64,000 bases of DNA from an uncultured Rhodopila sp. (GTDB taxonomy: Bacteria; Pseudomonadota; Alphaproteobacteria; Acetobacterales; Acetobacteraceae): NCBI GenBank assembly GCA_903932145.1, contig CAIZFE010000101.1, positions 62,001 through 126,000 of the forward strand. The letters run 5' to 3'. The position numbers and the translations under genes were made by a program. Under the pieces are notes generated by a model, which saw only the letters and a list, made by a program, of their open reading frames with translations, did not search any database and was not told where the DNA came from. Position 1 is the first letter of the stretch, and each line of letters starts with the position of its first letter. Of the stretch, positions 8,255-17,122 are shown piece after piece.

Positions 8255-9418
8255 TTACCCGGTATCAGGCTGCGCCGATACGGGCAAGAGAGCGGACGAC
8301 CGCGCCGGCGCGGGATTGGGCCGTCCTTTGATCCGATACCACGCTGCCAGCGCCGCAACGCCTGCCATCCCGATCGCGCCCGACAGATTGATCGCCACCT
8401 GCATGAACACACGATCATCATATTCCAAACCGAGCCGCGCGATGAACCCGAACACGATGCCGGAGCAAAAGACCGGCAGGGAATTTTGCCCGAGCAGAAT
8501 CAGTGGCGCCGCCCAACGGGATCGCAACCAGGGCTGATCGAAGCGGATCAACCGCACGCACAGCCACGTCAGGGCCAGGATCGAGGCCAGACGGAACGGG
8601 TAGAGGCCGGTTTTGTCCTCCACCACCAGGTAATGAAACACCACGGAGGCGGAAAACCAGTCCAGCCGATGCGGATGCGGCTCGATCCCCAGGGTCACGA
8701 TGACACCGAGGACGACGACCGCCAAGGCACCACCATCGAGCGGCCACTGGCGGGACGGCAGACGCGGCGGTGCGCAGGCCAGCAGGACGCCGATGATGAA
8801 CAGGAATTGCCAGGCCAACGGGTCAAAGAACCAGCCATCACCGCCCCAGGCGCTGAAATTCAGGCTGGTGAACCGCACCAGCAGGTAAACCGAGAATGAT
8901 ACGGCGAGCAGCACGCGCGGCCATCGCAGCATCCAGAGGACCGCCGCGAAGAACACCAGCAGCACGACATACAGGGGCAAAATGTTCAGCAGGCTGGGTT
9001 GGAAACGCAGCAGGACGGCTTCCAGGATGCTGCGGTAGGGATCGTCGCCGAGGACGTCCAGCCGGGTCTCTTCCAGGTAGTTCAGCCGGTTCAAAGCGGT
9101 GGCGGAGTATGTCACCTGTGCAGTGAACAGCACGAACAGAAAAATGTGTGCGATATACAAGGTCCAGGCGCGCCGCAGCACATCCGCGGCGGTGGAAATC
9201 ATGCCGTTACGGCCGAGGGCCATGCCATAAGACAATCCCGCCCCGTAGCCGGCGAGCAGCACAAAGACCTCGGTCGCGTCGCACATCGCGACGTTGCGCA
9301 GGCTGATGTCGCCCAGCACGTCGCCGGGGATATGATCCGTATAGATCCACCACAGCGCCAGGCCACGGAAGAAATCGACCCGGAGATCGCGGGCGGCGGA
9401 GCGCCTGATCAAATTCAT
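8255..9418 (-). CDS. OpgC-domain membrane acyltransferase
   Basis: Polytopic membrane protein of 387 residues with about ten hydrophobic segments. The opening RDLRVDFFRGLALWWIYTDH is the hallmark of OpgC-type and related acyltransferases, with the Asp and His expected at the active site; DATEVFVLLAGYGAGLSYG follows. Known OpgC proteins transfer succinyl groups to osmoregulated periplasmic glucans. No opgGH glucan synthase genes are in the window, so the acceptor is uncertain. The SGNH-like gene follows at 4 bp; such pairs often work together on acylated polysaccharides. The start at 9418 directly precedes the family N-terminus. Confidence 0.85.
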   Translation of the reverse strand: MNLIRRSAARDLRVDFFRGLALWWIYTDHIPGDVLGDISLRNVAMCDATEVFVLLAGYGAGLSYGMALGRNGMISTAADVLRRAWTLYIAHIFLFVLFTAQVTYSATALNRLNYLEETRLDVLGDDPYRSILEAVLLRFQPSLLNILPLYVVLLVFFAAVLWMLRWPRVLLAVSFSVYLLVRFTSLNFSAWGGDGWFFDPLAWQFLFIIGVLLACAPPRLPSRQWPLDGGALAVVVLGVIVTLGIEPHPHRLDWFSASVVFHYLVVEDKTGLYPFRLASILALTWLCVRLIRFDQPWLRSRWAAPLILLGQNSLPVFCSGIVFGFIARLGLEYDDRVFMQVAINLSGAIGMAGVAALAAWYRIKGRPNPAPARSSALLPVSAQPDTG

Positions 9419-9734
9419 GCCGCTGATGTGGGACGTGGCTGCCGGTAGCGAAATCGCGGCGGCATAAGTGATCGGTCACGTTTTTGGGACATTCAATTGC
9501 TGGTCCGATCTGTTCGTGTAACCGAACCGGGGACAACGGCCGCATGCCACTTGGACGAGGGTCCATGACGAGTGCCCCCACGCAGGTCGGTAGAAAGGTG
9601 GACGATTTATGATATACGCCATAGAAACGCCTTGCTAATGGCTCACCTCAGATTGCGTCCAAAGCGGGCTGACCATTGCGCGCGTCCGGGACACAATGAA
9701 CGAAACGACGATTTAGGGCGGGAAGACGACCTTA
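9419..9734. other. Intergenic region upstream of opgC-like gene and pckA
   Basis: This 316-bp divergent gap must carry promoters for the opgC-like operon (leftward) and pckA (rightward). It is slightly AT-richer than the genes. No convincing short gene, repeat or hairpin was found, and no promoter hexamers stand out by eye. Confidence 0.5.
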
Positions 9735-11357
9735 ATGCACGCGACTGCGAACAAAAGCGCCTGGAAAAAACACGCGACCACGGCGCTCGCCGGCACAGGG
9801 GTTACGGCCTCTCGCCCGGTGCATTCCAATCAAACCGCCACGACCCTGGTGACCGAGGCGATTCGCCGCAATGAGGGCCGCCTGTCGATCGATGGCGCCT
9901 TCATGGTGGAAACCGGTGTGCACACCGGCCGCTCGGTCCAGGACAAGTTCGTGGCCGATGAACCGTCAGTGACCAACGATATCTGGTGGGGCAAGATCAA
10001 CCAGCGCAGGAGTGTCGAGCGCTTCGATGCGTTCAAAGGCCGCGTGCAGGGCTATCTTCAGGGACAGGAACTGTTCACCCAAGACCTGTATGCCGGCGCC
10101 GATCCTGACCATCGCGTGCGGGTCCGACTGGTGACGACTCAGGCCTGGAACGCGCTGTTCGCGCGGAACATGTTCATTCGGCCCGCCGAAGCGGATCTGG
10201 AGAATTTCGAGCCTGACTACGTCATCCTGCATGCGCCGATGTTTCAGACCGATCCGGATGTGGACGGCGTGCGGTCGTCCACCACCATAGCGCTGTCGTT
10301 CGAGCAGAAGCTGATCGTCATCGCCGGCAGCGAATATGCCGGCGAGGTGAAGAAATCGATCTTCACCATCATGAACTGGCTGCTGCCGCCCAAGGGCGTG
10401 CTGCCGATGCATTGCAGCGCCAACGTCGGCAAGGACGGTGATGTTGCGCTGTTCTTCGGCCTGTCCGGCACCGGCAAGACCACGCTGTCCTCCGACCCCG
10501 AACGCAAGCTGATCGGCGATGACGAGCACGGCTGGGGACCGAACGGCACCTTCAATTTCGAGGGCGGCTGCTATGCCAAGGTGATCAACCTGTCGCAGGA
10601 AGCCGAACCCGAGATCTGGGCCGCATCCAACCGCTTCGGGTCGGTGCTGGAGAACGTGATCGGCGACAAGCACGGCAATTTGGACCTGACGGACGGCTCG
10701 CTGACCGAGAACACGCGGTCGTGCTACCCGGTCGAGTTCATCCCTAACGTCAATCTGTCCGGTCGCGGCGGCCAGCCAAAGAACGTGTTTATGCTGACCT
10801 GCGACGCTTTCGGCGTGCTGCCGCCGATCTCGCGGCTGACGCCGGCGCAGGCGATGTACCATTTCCTGTCCGGTTATACCGCGCAGGTCGCCGGGACCGA
10901 GAAGGGTCTGGGGAATGAACCGAAGGCGACGTTCAGCACCTGCTTTGCGCATCCGTTCCTGCCGCGCCGGCCGGAGGTATACGGACAAATGTTTTCTGAT
11001 CTGATCGCTGAGCACGGCGCTACCTGCTGGCTGGTGAACACCGGCTGGAGCGGCGGCCAGTTCGGCGTCGGCAAGCGCATGGCGATCCGGCACACGCGGG
11101 CGTTGCTGCGCGGTGCGTTGGACGGATCTCTGACACAGATGGAATTCCATACGGAACGGTATTTCGGGTTGGCAATCCCGGCGCATGTGCCGGGTATTCC
11201 GGATGAGGTTCTGGACCCCAGGCTGTCGTGGGCTGACAAGGCCGCTTACGACCACACCGCCAAGAACCTAATCAAACGGTTCGAAGAGAATTTTGTGACC
11301 TATGAAGCCGGCGTCGGCGACGACGTGAGGGCTGTGGCCATTCGTTCGCCGGCCTGA
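9735..11357 (+). CDS. pckA: Phosphoenolpyruvate carboxykinase (ATP)
   Basis: Converts oxaloacetate plus ATP to phosphoenolpyruvate, the entry step of gluconeogenesis from organic acids. The 540-residue length is normal. The kinase-1a P-loop GLSGTGKTTLSSDP (about 239-252), the metal site IGDDEHGWG, the substrate motif NFEGGCYAK and the RFGSVLENV segment are all present, as is the C-terminal NTGWSGGQFGVGKRM block. The initiating ATG lies 15 nt after GGGAAG. The first 25 residues are a variable extension. It fits the acetate and benzoate catabolism encoded elsewhere in the window. Confidence 0.97.
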   Translation: MHATANKSAWKKHATTALAGTGVTASRPVHSNQTATTLVTEAIRRNEGRLSIDGAFMVETGVHTGRSVQDKFVADEPSVTNDIWWGKINQRRSVERFDAFKGRVQGYLQGQELFTQDLYAGADPDHRVRVRLVTTQAWNALFARNMFIRPAEADLENFEPDYVILHAPMFQTDPDVDGVRSSTTIALSFEQKLIVIAGSEYAGEVKKSIFTIMNWLLPPKGVLPMHCSANVGKDGDVALFFGLSGTGKTTLSSDPERKLIGDDEHGWGPNGTFNFEGGCYAKVINLSQEAEPEIWAASNRFGSVLENVIGDKHGNLDLTDGSLTENTRSCYPVEFIPNVNLSGRGGQPKNVFMLTCDAFGVLPPISRLTPAQAMYHFLSGYTAQVAGTEKGLGNEPKATFSTCFAHPFLPRRPEVYGQMFSDLIAEHGATCWLVNTGWSGGQFGVGKRMAIRHTRALLRGALDGSLTQMEFHTERYFGLAIPAHVPGIPDEVLDPRLSWADKAAYDHTAKNLIKRFEENFVTYEAGVGDDVRAVAIRSPA

Positions 11358-11362
11358 CCCCT

Positions 11363-11391
11363 GCTGGAACGGGCCGCCGGCCCGTTCCAGC
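11363..11391. terminator. Hairpin after pckA
   Basis: A perfect dyad of 13-nt arms, GCTGGAACGGGCC and GGCCCGTTCCAGC, lies 6 nt after the pckA stop. There is no T-run, so it is either a Rho-assisted stop or an mRNA 3' stabiliser. Confidence 0.6.
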
Positions 11392-11497
11392 GACGGTGCG
11401 AAACCGCAAGATACTGCTATTCCGTGGCAGCGCCGGACAACCCGGTGTAGCGTCCGCCCGACGGGTCGCGTCCTGGACCCGAACGGGAGAAAACGGC

Positions 11498-12502
11498 TTG
11501 TTCAAATCGTTCTTCATGAGCAAACGCTGGTTTGGCTGGTCGATTGTCGGCGGCGCGCTGATCCTGTGCGCCACTTGGTACAAGGTCCAACTCGACGTTC
11601 AGATCAATGACTGGTTCGGCAGTTTTTACAACCTGATCCAGAAAGCGCTGGCCACCCCGGGCTCTATCACCATGGCCGAATATCTGGGCCAGCTCTCGAC
11701 TTTCGGCACCATCGCCGGCCTGTATGTGCTGATTAGCGTGCTAACCGATTTCTTCATCAAGCACTACGTGTTCCGCTGGCGCACCGCGATGACAGACCTC
11801 TACACCGCCCATTGGCAGTCCGTCCGCACGATCGAAGGCGCCTCCCAGCGCGTGCAGGAAGACACTATGCGGTTCGCCAGTATCATGGAGGATCTGGGCG
11901 TCAGCTTCATGCGCTCGGTCATGACCCTGCTGGCGTTCCTGCCGATTTTGTGGGCGCTATCCAGTCAGGTGAAGGAACTGCCGTGGATCGGACCGGTGAG
12001 CCACGCGCTGGTCTGGGTCGCCATCCTGTTTGCCCTCGCCGGCACGGTTCTGTTGGCTGTCATCGGCGTCAAGCTGCCCGGTCTGCAGTTCAAGAACCAG
12101 CGCGTCGAGGCGGCATACCGGAAAGAACTCGTCTATGGCGAGGATAACGCCGACCGCGCCAGTCCCCGGACGCTCGGCCTGCTGTTCGGCAACGTCCGGC
12201 GCAACTACTTCAACCTGTTTTTCCACTACATGTATTTCGACGTCGCCAAATGGTCCTACCTGCAATTCGGGGTGCTGGTTCCGTACGCCGCACTCGGTCC
12301 CACCCTGGTCACAGGAGGCATCACATTAGGCGTCATGCAGCAAATCGTGCGCGCCTTCGGTCGGGTGGAAATGTCGTTCCAGTATCTGGTCATGAGTTGG
12401 CCGACGATCATCGAACTGATATCCATCTACAAACGCCTACAGGCATTCGAGCGGCAGATCCGCGAGGCTGCGCCCGTCGCGCTGCTGACCGCGGCGGACT
12501 GA
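11498..12502 (+). CDS. SbmA/BacA-like peptide transporter
   Basis: Membrane protein of 334 residues of the SbmA/BacA family, inner-membrane proteins that take up peptides and affect very-long-chain fatty acids of lipid A. Diagnostic stretches are VQINDWFGSFYNLIQKAL, FRWRTAMTDLYTAHW, GASQRVQEDTMRFA and the C-terminal SFQYLVMSWPTIIELISIYKRL. The TTG at 11498 is chosen because GGGAGA lies 8 nt upstream and the protein then begins with the family's LFKSFF; ATG 11516 is the alternative. SbmA is about 400 residues, and the missing part is the N-terminal helix pair, so this is a short form. Confidence 0.85.
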   Translation: MFKSFFMSKRWFGWSIVGGALILCATWYKVQLDVQINDWFGSFYNLIQKALATPGSITMAEYLGQLSTFGTIAGLYVLISVLTDFFIKHYVFRWRTAMTDLYTAHWQSVRTIEGASQRVQEDTMRFASIMEDLGVSFMRSVMTLLAFLPILWALSSQVKELPWIGPVSHALVWVAILFALAGTVLLAVIGVKLPGLQFKNQRVEAAYRKELVYGEDNADRASPRTLGLLFGNVRRNYFNLFFHYMYFDVAKWSYLQFGVLVPYAALGPTLVTGGITLGVMQQIVRAFGRVEMSFQYLVMSWPTIIELISIYKRLQAFERQIREAAPVALLTAAD

Positions 12503-12589
12503 TTGGCAGGCGGGCTGAACACGGAAACCAAAGCCAGCCCAACGCGTTAACGGCCTTGAACGGATGTCCGCAAACAAAGGCGCGCCGAC

Positions 12590-14461
12590 ATGGCCGACGA
12601 CACGCCTGCCCCGACCGCCTACTCCGAACCATCAGAGACTGCGACGACCGTCGAGACTACCACCAAGGCGCCAAAGGCACTGGACGCTTCCGCCGCAGAG
12701 TCGGTTCGACGGCTACGCCTGCTACCGCTCTCGCTCCTGGCGCTGGTTGTCGGCGTCATCACCGGTTTTGGCGCCGTCGTCTTCCGCGGGCTGATCGGAT
12801 TGATCCACAACCTGTTCTTCCTCGGCCAGTTCTCCTTCGCTTACGATTCCAGCGTCTTCACACCCTTCAATCCCTGGGGCGCGGGCATCATCCTGGTGCC
12901 GGTCATCGGCGGGATCGGCGTCACCTGGGTGGTGTCCAACTTCGCGCCCGAGGCGAAAGGGCACGGCGTGCCGGAGGTCATGGACGCGATTTACTACCAG
13001 CAGGGGGTCATCCGTCCGGTCGTGGCGGTGGTAAAGTCGCTCGCCTCGGCCATCGCGATCGGAACCGGAGCCGCCGTCGGCCGCGAGGGACCCATCATCC
13101 AGATCGGTTCCGCCCTCGGTTCCACCCTGGGCCAGATCATCCGCCTGCAACCCGGACAGCGCATCACGCTGGTGGCGGCGGGTGCGGGGGCCGGGATCGC
13201 GGCCACCTTCAACACCCCGATCGGCGGCGTTCTGTTCGCCACGGAACTGATGTTGCCGGAGATCAGCGTCAACACGTTTCTGCCGGTGGCGGTGGCGACA
13301 GGCACGGCGACGTTCATCGGCCGGCTGTTTTTCGGCGACCAACCGGCGTTCAATGTGCCAGCCAACCTGGCGCCGATCCCGGATAGTTTCGGCACGGCGG
13401 TGACACTGGTGCTGTATGCCGTCCTCGGCGCGCTGGCCGGGGTCGCCGCCGCGGCGTTCATTCGTGTTCTGCATTGGCTCGAGGACGGCTTCGACGTCAT
13501 TCCGGGACGCTATGTCCGACATACGATCGGCATGCTGCTCGTTGGCATATTGATCTATGTTTTGTGGACGCGGGCCGGCCATTATTATGTCGAGGGCGTG
13601 GGCTACGCGGCGATCCAGGCGATGCTGCATGAACAGGTCACCGGCGTCGGCTTTCTGTTGATCTTGTTCATCTCCAAGCTGTTGGCGACCTCGGTCAGCC
13701 TGGGATCGGGATCGTCAGGCGGCATTTTCTCGCCATCGCTGTTCATGGGCGCCGCGCTGGGTGCGGCGTTTGCCTCGTTGGTTCAGACTGTGGCCCCCGG
13801 TGCCCCGGTCAGTCTGCCGGCCTTCGCGATGGTCGGTATGGGCGCGATGGTGGGCGGCGGCACCGGCGCGGCGATGACCGCCGTGACGATGATTTTCGAG
13901 ATGACCCGCGACTATCAGATTGTGCTGCCGATGATTCTGGCGGTCGCCATGGCGCTGGGTGTGCGGCGGATGCTGTCAACCGAGAATATCTATACGATGA
14001 AGCTGGTGCGGCGCGGTCATCCGATCCCCAAGGCGCTACACGCCAACATGTTCCTGGTACGCCGAGCGAGCGATATCATGGAAAGCGACGTGCTGGTGCT
14101 GGATGAAGCGACACCGTTCTCCAGATTTTTGGAACTGGCGGCGCAAGAGGGCGGCTTACGCCATGTCGTCGTGACGCGCGCCGGCACGGTGATCGGTGGC
14201 CTGCGGGTCAATACCGATTTGCGCCGGACCTTGGGAATCACCGCCAGCGAGGTGCGGATAGGCGATCTGGCGCAGCCGCGCTTCATCATCGTGCGCCCGG
14301 ACGAAGTGGCGTTCGGCGTTATCACCACCATGTGGAACCAGCACGCCACGATGGCGATCGTGGTCAGCCGGGACGGTGATACCGAACGGGTGCTGGGCGT
14401 GGTGACCAAGGAACACGTGGCCGATACGGTCGCAAGCAGCGTGCAAATCTATCCCGGTTAG
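12590..14461 (+). CDS. ClC-family chloride channel/transporter with CBS domains
   Basis: Integral membrane anion channel or H+/Cl- antiporter of 623 residues. The ion-path motifs are present: GHGVPEV near residue 124, GREGPIIQIGSALGS near 165 with the gating glutamate, and GSGSSGGIFSPSLFMGAALG near 370. A cytosolic CBS pair follows, starting about residue 490 (RRASDIMESDVLVL) and ending with the second CBS (LAQPRFIIVRPDEVAFG to the C-terminus). CBS domains often bind adenine nucleotides and tune gating. The gene is 87 bp downstream of the SbmA-like gene; no specific functional tie is evident. Confidence 0.93.
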   Translation: MADDTPAPTAYSEPSETATTVETTTKAPKALDASAAESVRRLRLLPLSLLALVVGVITGFGAVVFRGLIGLIHNLFFLGQFSFAYDSSVFTPFNPWGAGIILVPVIGGIGVTWVVSNFAPEAKGHGVPEVMDAIYYQQGVIRPVVAVVKSLASAIAIGTGAAVGREGPIIQIGSALGSTLGQIIRLQPGQRITLVAAGAGAGIAATFNTPIGGVLFATELMLPEISVNTFLPVAVATGTATFIGRLFFGDQPAFNVPANLAPIPDSFGTAVTLVLYAVLGALAGVAAAAFIRVLHWLEDGFDVIPGRYVRHTIGMLLVGILIYVLWTRAGHYYVEGVGYAAIQAMLHEQVTGVGFLLILFISKLLATSVSLGSGSSGGIFSPSLFMGAALGAAFASLVQTVAPGAPVSLPAFAMVGMGAMVGGGTGAAMTAVTMIFEMTRDYQIVLPMILAVAMALGVRRMLSTENIYTMKLVRRGHPIPKALHANMFLVRRASDIMESDVLVLDEATPFSRFLELAAQEGGLRHVVVTRAGTVIGGLRVNTDLRRTLGITASEVRIGDLAQPRFIIVRPDEVAFGVITTMWNQHATMAIVVSRDGDTERVLGVVTKEHVADTVASSVQIYPG

Positions 14462-14645
14462 GTCCACCGATTATCCGTGCTGGTGCCGATCGACAGCGCG
14501 ATGGTGCCGTTAGCGATGCCGCAGTATAAAGCGCAAGCGGCGGTGACGGTGGGAGGTTTGGTCTTCCGTTGCCTACCCAAACATGCACCATAATGCATCA
14601 AGTCGACGCCATGAGCACCGGCGATAATGGGAGACGGCTAGTCAT

Positions 14646-16157
14646 ATGGATTCAGGAAACGCTGTCGATTGGTTCATCGACCGGCATGTCGCGATGGGCG
14701 ACGGTGCTCGTTTGGCATTTCGTGACCCTTGGCGGTCGCTGACGTATCAGGATCTGGCAACCGCAACGCGGCGTTTCGCCGGGGCGTTAGCGCTTGCGGG
14801 GATCGGTCGCGAACAGCGGATGGTCCTGTTGCTGCAGGACACGATCGATTTCCCCATCGCGTTCTGGGGCGCGATGCGCGCCGGCGTGGTGCCGGTGCCG
14901 ATCAACACCCTGCTGACACCGGAGACCGTCGCCTACATTGTGAAGGATAGCAGAGCGGCGGCGGTGGTGATCTCGGCTGGGTTGCTGGCGACGTTGGGGG
15001 AGGTTGTCCGGGCGCCGGGCGTTCCGGTTATTGTTTCCGATGTGAATGGGTTTGGTGCGTTTTTGTCCGGTGGCGATCCGGAAACGGTGACGGCCACGGC
15101 GTCGCCCGATGAGGTTGCGTTCTGGCTGTATTCGTCCGGGTCCACCGGAGCACCGAAAGGCGTGCGGCATATTCATTCCAGCTTGCGGTTCACTGCGGAA
15201 ACGTATGGCGCACAGGTGCTGGGCATCGGGCCGGACGATGTCATGTTCTCGGCGGCCAAGGCGTTCCATGCCTACGGGTTAGGCAACAGCCTGACGTTTC
15301 CGATGTCGGTCGGGGCCTCGACGGTCTTTCTGCCGGATAGGCCGACGCCGGAGGCGGTGCTGGGGATGATGCGGACGCATAATCCGACTCTGTTTGGCGG
15401 CGTTCCGACCTTGTACGCCGGGTTGCTGGCCAATCCCTATATCGGACCCGGTGCGGGATCGTCCCGGTTGCGGCGCTGCATCTCGGCGGGGGAGGCGTTG
15501 CCGGCCGATGTCGGTACCCGTTGGAAATCCGTCGTTGGGGTGGATATTCTTGACGGCATCGGCTCCACCGAAATGCTGCATATTTTCATTAGCAACACTC
15601 CCGACGACATCCGTTACGGCTCCAGCGGCAAGCCTGTGCCAGGCTACGATGCCCGCATTGTCGATGAGCACGACCGGCCGGTGCCGCATGGCGAACCGGG
15701 GGAACTGGTCGTGCGTGGCGACAGTGCGGCTGAGGGCTACTGGAACCAGCGCGCCAAGACTCGGCGGACGTTTCAGGGCGCGTGGACCTATACCGGCGAT
15801 ACGTATACTCGCGATGCGGAAGGGTATTTCCGCTTCCAGGGACGTAGCGATGAGATGCTGAAGGTCAGCGGCGTCTGGGTGTCGCCGTTTGAGGTCGAGG
15901 AAGCACTGATCTCTCACCCGGCGGTGCTGGAGGCGGCGGTGGTCGGGCACCAGGACCGCGACGGGTTGGTGAAGCCGAAAGCGTTCGTGATTTTGCGCGA
16001 CGGGGACTGGGACATGGCGGCGCTGGTGACGGAATTGCAGGCGCATGTGAAGGATCGCGCCGGTGTCTGGAAGTATCCGCGCTGGATCGAGTTCGTCGAA
16101 AGCCTGCCCAAGACCGCGACCGGCAAAATCCAACGATTCCGGCTGCGGGAGGTTTGA
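14646..16157 (+). CDS. Benzoate-CoA ligase family protein
   Basis: AMP-forming acyl-CoA ligase of 503 residues. The P-loop-like motif YSSGSTGAPKGVRH lies near residue 160, DGIGSTEMLHIFISN near 303, the hinge LKVSGVWVSPFEVEEAL near 408, and the catalytic lysine in LPKTATGKIQRFRLRE at the C-terminus. The GSTEMLHIF signature and placement next to boxC and boxB support benzoate (or a substituted benzoate) as substrate. It is the first gene of a tightly packed cluster: its stop overlaps the next start by one base (TGATG). GGGAGA precedes the ATG. Confidence 0.92.
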   Translation: MDSGNAVDWFIDRHVAMGDGARLAFRDPWRSLTYQDLATATRRFAGALALAGIGREQRMVLLLQDTIDFPIAFWGAMRAGVVPVPINTLLTPETVAYIVKDSRAAAVVISAGLLATLGEVVRAPGVPVIVSDVNGFGAFLSGGDPETVTATASPDEVAFWLYSSGSTGAPKGVRHIHSSLRFTAETYGAQVLGIGPDDVMFSAAKAFHAYGLGNSLTFPMSVGASTVFLPDRPTPEAVLGMMRTHNPTLFGGVPTLYAGLLANPYIGPGAGSSRLRRCISAGEALPADVGTRWKSVVGVDILDGIGSTEMLHIFISNTPDDIRYGSSGKPVPGYDARIVDEHDRPVPHGEPGELVVRGDSAAEGYWNQRAKTRRTFQGAWTYTGDTYTRDAEGYFRFQGRSDEMLKVSGVWVSPFEVEEALISHPAVLEAAVVGHQDRDGLVKPKAFVILRDGDWDMAALVTELQAHVKDRAGVWKYPRWIEFVESLPKTATGKIQRFRLREV

Positions 16158-17122
16158 TGCGGGCCGGCACGCTTCAGATTTCCGGCGGGGTGGTGGAGAC
16201 CGGTTGGTGGGGGCCGGGGCCGTCGGAGGCTCCGACCTTGGTGCTGCTGCATGAGGGGCTGGGAAGCGTTGCGCTGTGGCGCGATGTCCCGGCGCGTTTG
16301 GCGGCTGCGACGGGTTGGGGCGTGTTTGCTTACTCGCGGTTTGGCTATGGGGGTTCGGATACCGCTCCCCTGCCCCGGCCGATGACGTACTTGCACGACG
16401 AGGCGCTGGTGGTGCTGCCGGAGGTGCTGCGGGCGGCGGGAATTCGGCGGGCGGTGTTGGTAGGTCATTCCGATGGAGGTTCGATCGCGGCGATCTATGC
16501 GGGGGCGGTGAATGCACCGACGTTATCGACCGGCCAACCCCCGCCGCCGCCGCAACCGCGCGCGTCGCAACCCGGTACGTCATGGCCGGGCTTGGCCCGG
16601 CCACCCACGACTTTGCTTGCTACGGCACGGGAAGTCCCGGGTGGCCGTAACACAGCGAGCGCCAGCCATGCCGGTGCCGGACCCGATGGCGCGACCACTC
16701 TCCTCGGCCTCGTAACCATCGCCGCACACTTCGTTGTCGAAGATCTGAACATCGACAGTATTCGCCAGATCAAGAAAGAATACGACACCGGCACCCTCCG
16801 CCAGCGCCTGTCGCGCTACCATAGCGACGTGGATGCCGCGTTCCGGGGTTGGAACGACGCCTGGTTGGACCAGCGTTTCCAGAACTTCGACATCACCGGA
16901 TTTCTGCCGGCCATCCAGGTGCCGATCCTGGCGCTGCAAGGCGCCGACGACCCTTATGGCACTGACGTCCAGCTTCACGTTCTGGAAGCGAACGTCACCG
17001 CCCCCATCAAGATCCAACGGATTGCCGGCGCGCGGCATTCACCCCATCTGGACGCCACGGACGAAACTCTGGCCGCCATTGTCACCTTCATCGCCAGTCT
17101 ACCGCGGGATTCCTGCATGTGA
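16157..17122 (+). CDS. Alpha/beta fold hydrolase of the box cluster, with in-frame repeat insertion
   Basis: Alpha/beta hydrolase of 321 residues between the benzoate-CoA ligase and boxC. The nucleophile elbow GHSDGGS is near residue 102, the acid in QGADDPYGT near 256 and the base in ARHSPHLD near 293. Hydrolases at this place in box clusters are thought to act on ring-opened intermediates, though the role is not settled. Between AAIYAGAV and LGLVTIAAHFVVEDL there are about 60 extra residues: a poly-Pro run, then SWPGLARPPTTLLATAREV, which is the translation of the palindromic repeat at 16578-16655. The frame is kept and all catalytic residues are present, so the gene may still be functional. 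Confidence 0.85.
   Translation: MRAGTLQISGGVVETGWWGPGPSEAPTLVLLHEGLGSVALWRDVPARLAAATGWGVFAYSRFGYGGSDTAPLPRPMTYLHDEALVVLPEVLRAAGIRRAVLVGHSDGGSIAAIYAGAVNAPTLSTGQPPPPPQPRASQPGTSWPGLARPPTTLLATAREVPGGRNTASASHAGAGPDGATTLLGLVTIAAHFVVEDLNIDSIRQIKKEYDTGTLRQRLSRYHSDVDAAFRGWNDAWLDQRFQNFDITGFLPAIQVPILALQGADDPYGTDVQLHVLEANVTAPIKIQRIAGARHSPHLDATDETLAAIVTFIASLPRDSCM
16578..16655 (+). repeat. Palindromic repeat element inside the alpha/beta hydrolase gene
   Basis: The left arm, CGTCATGGCCGGGCTTGG followed by CCCGGCCACCCACGACTT, is identical over 36 nt to the left arm at 34352-34387. The right arm begins AAGTCCCGGGTGGCC at 16632 as expected, then diverges after 15 nt, so the element is half eroded. It is read through in the host gene's frame and encodes SWPGLARPPTTLL plus REVPGGR. 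Confidence 0.85.

Noticed and set aside
8081-8899. 272-codon plus-strand frame across the opgC and SGNH genes
   Set aside because: It crosses two clear minus-strand genes and is rich in Arg, Gln and Asp without motifs.
9966-11255. 429-codon open frame antisense to pckA
   Set aside because: Shadow of pckA, His/Arg/Gln-rich, no family features.
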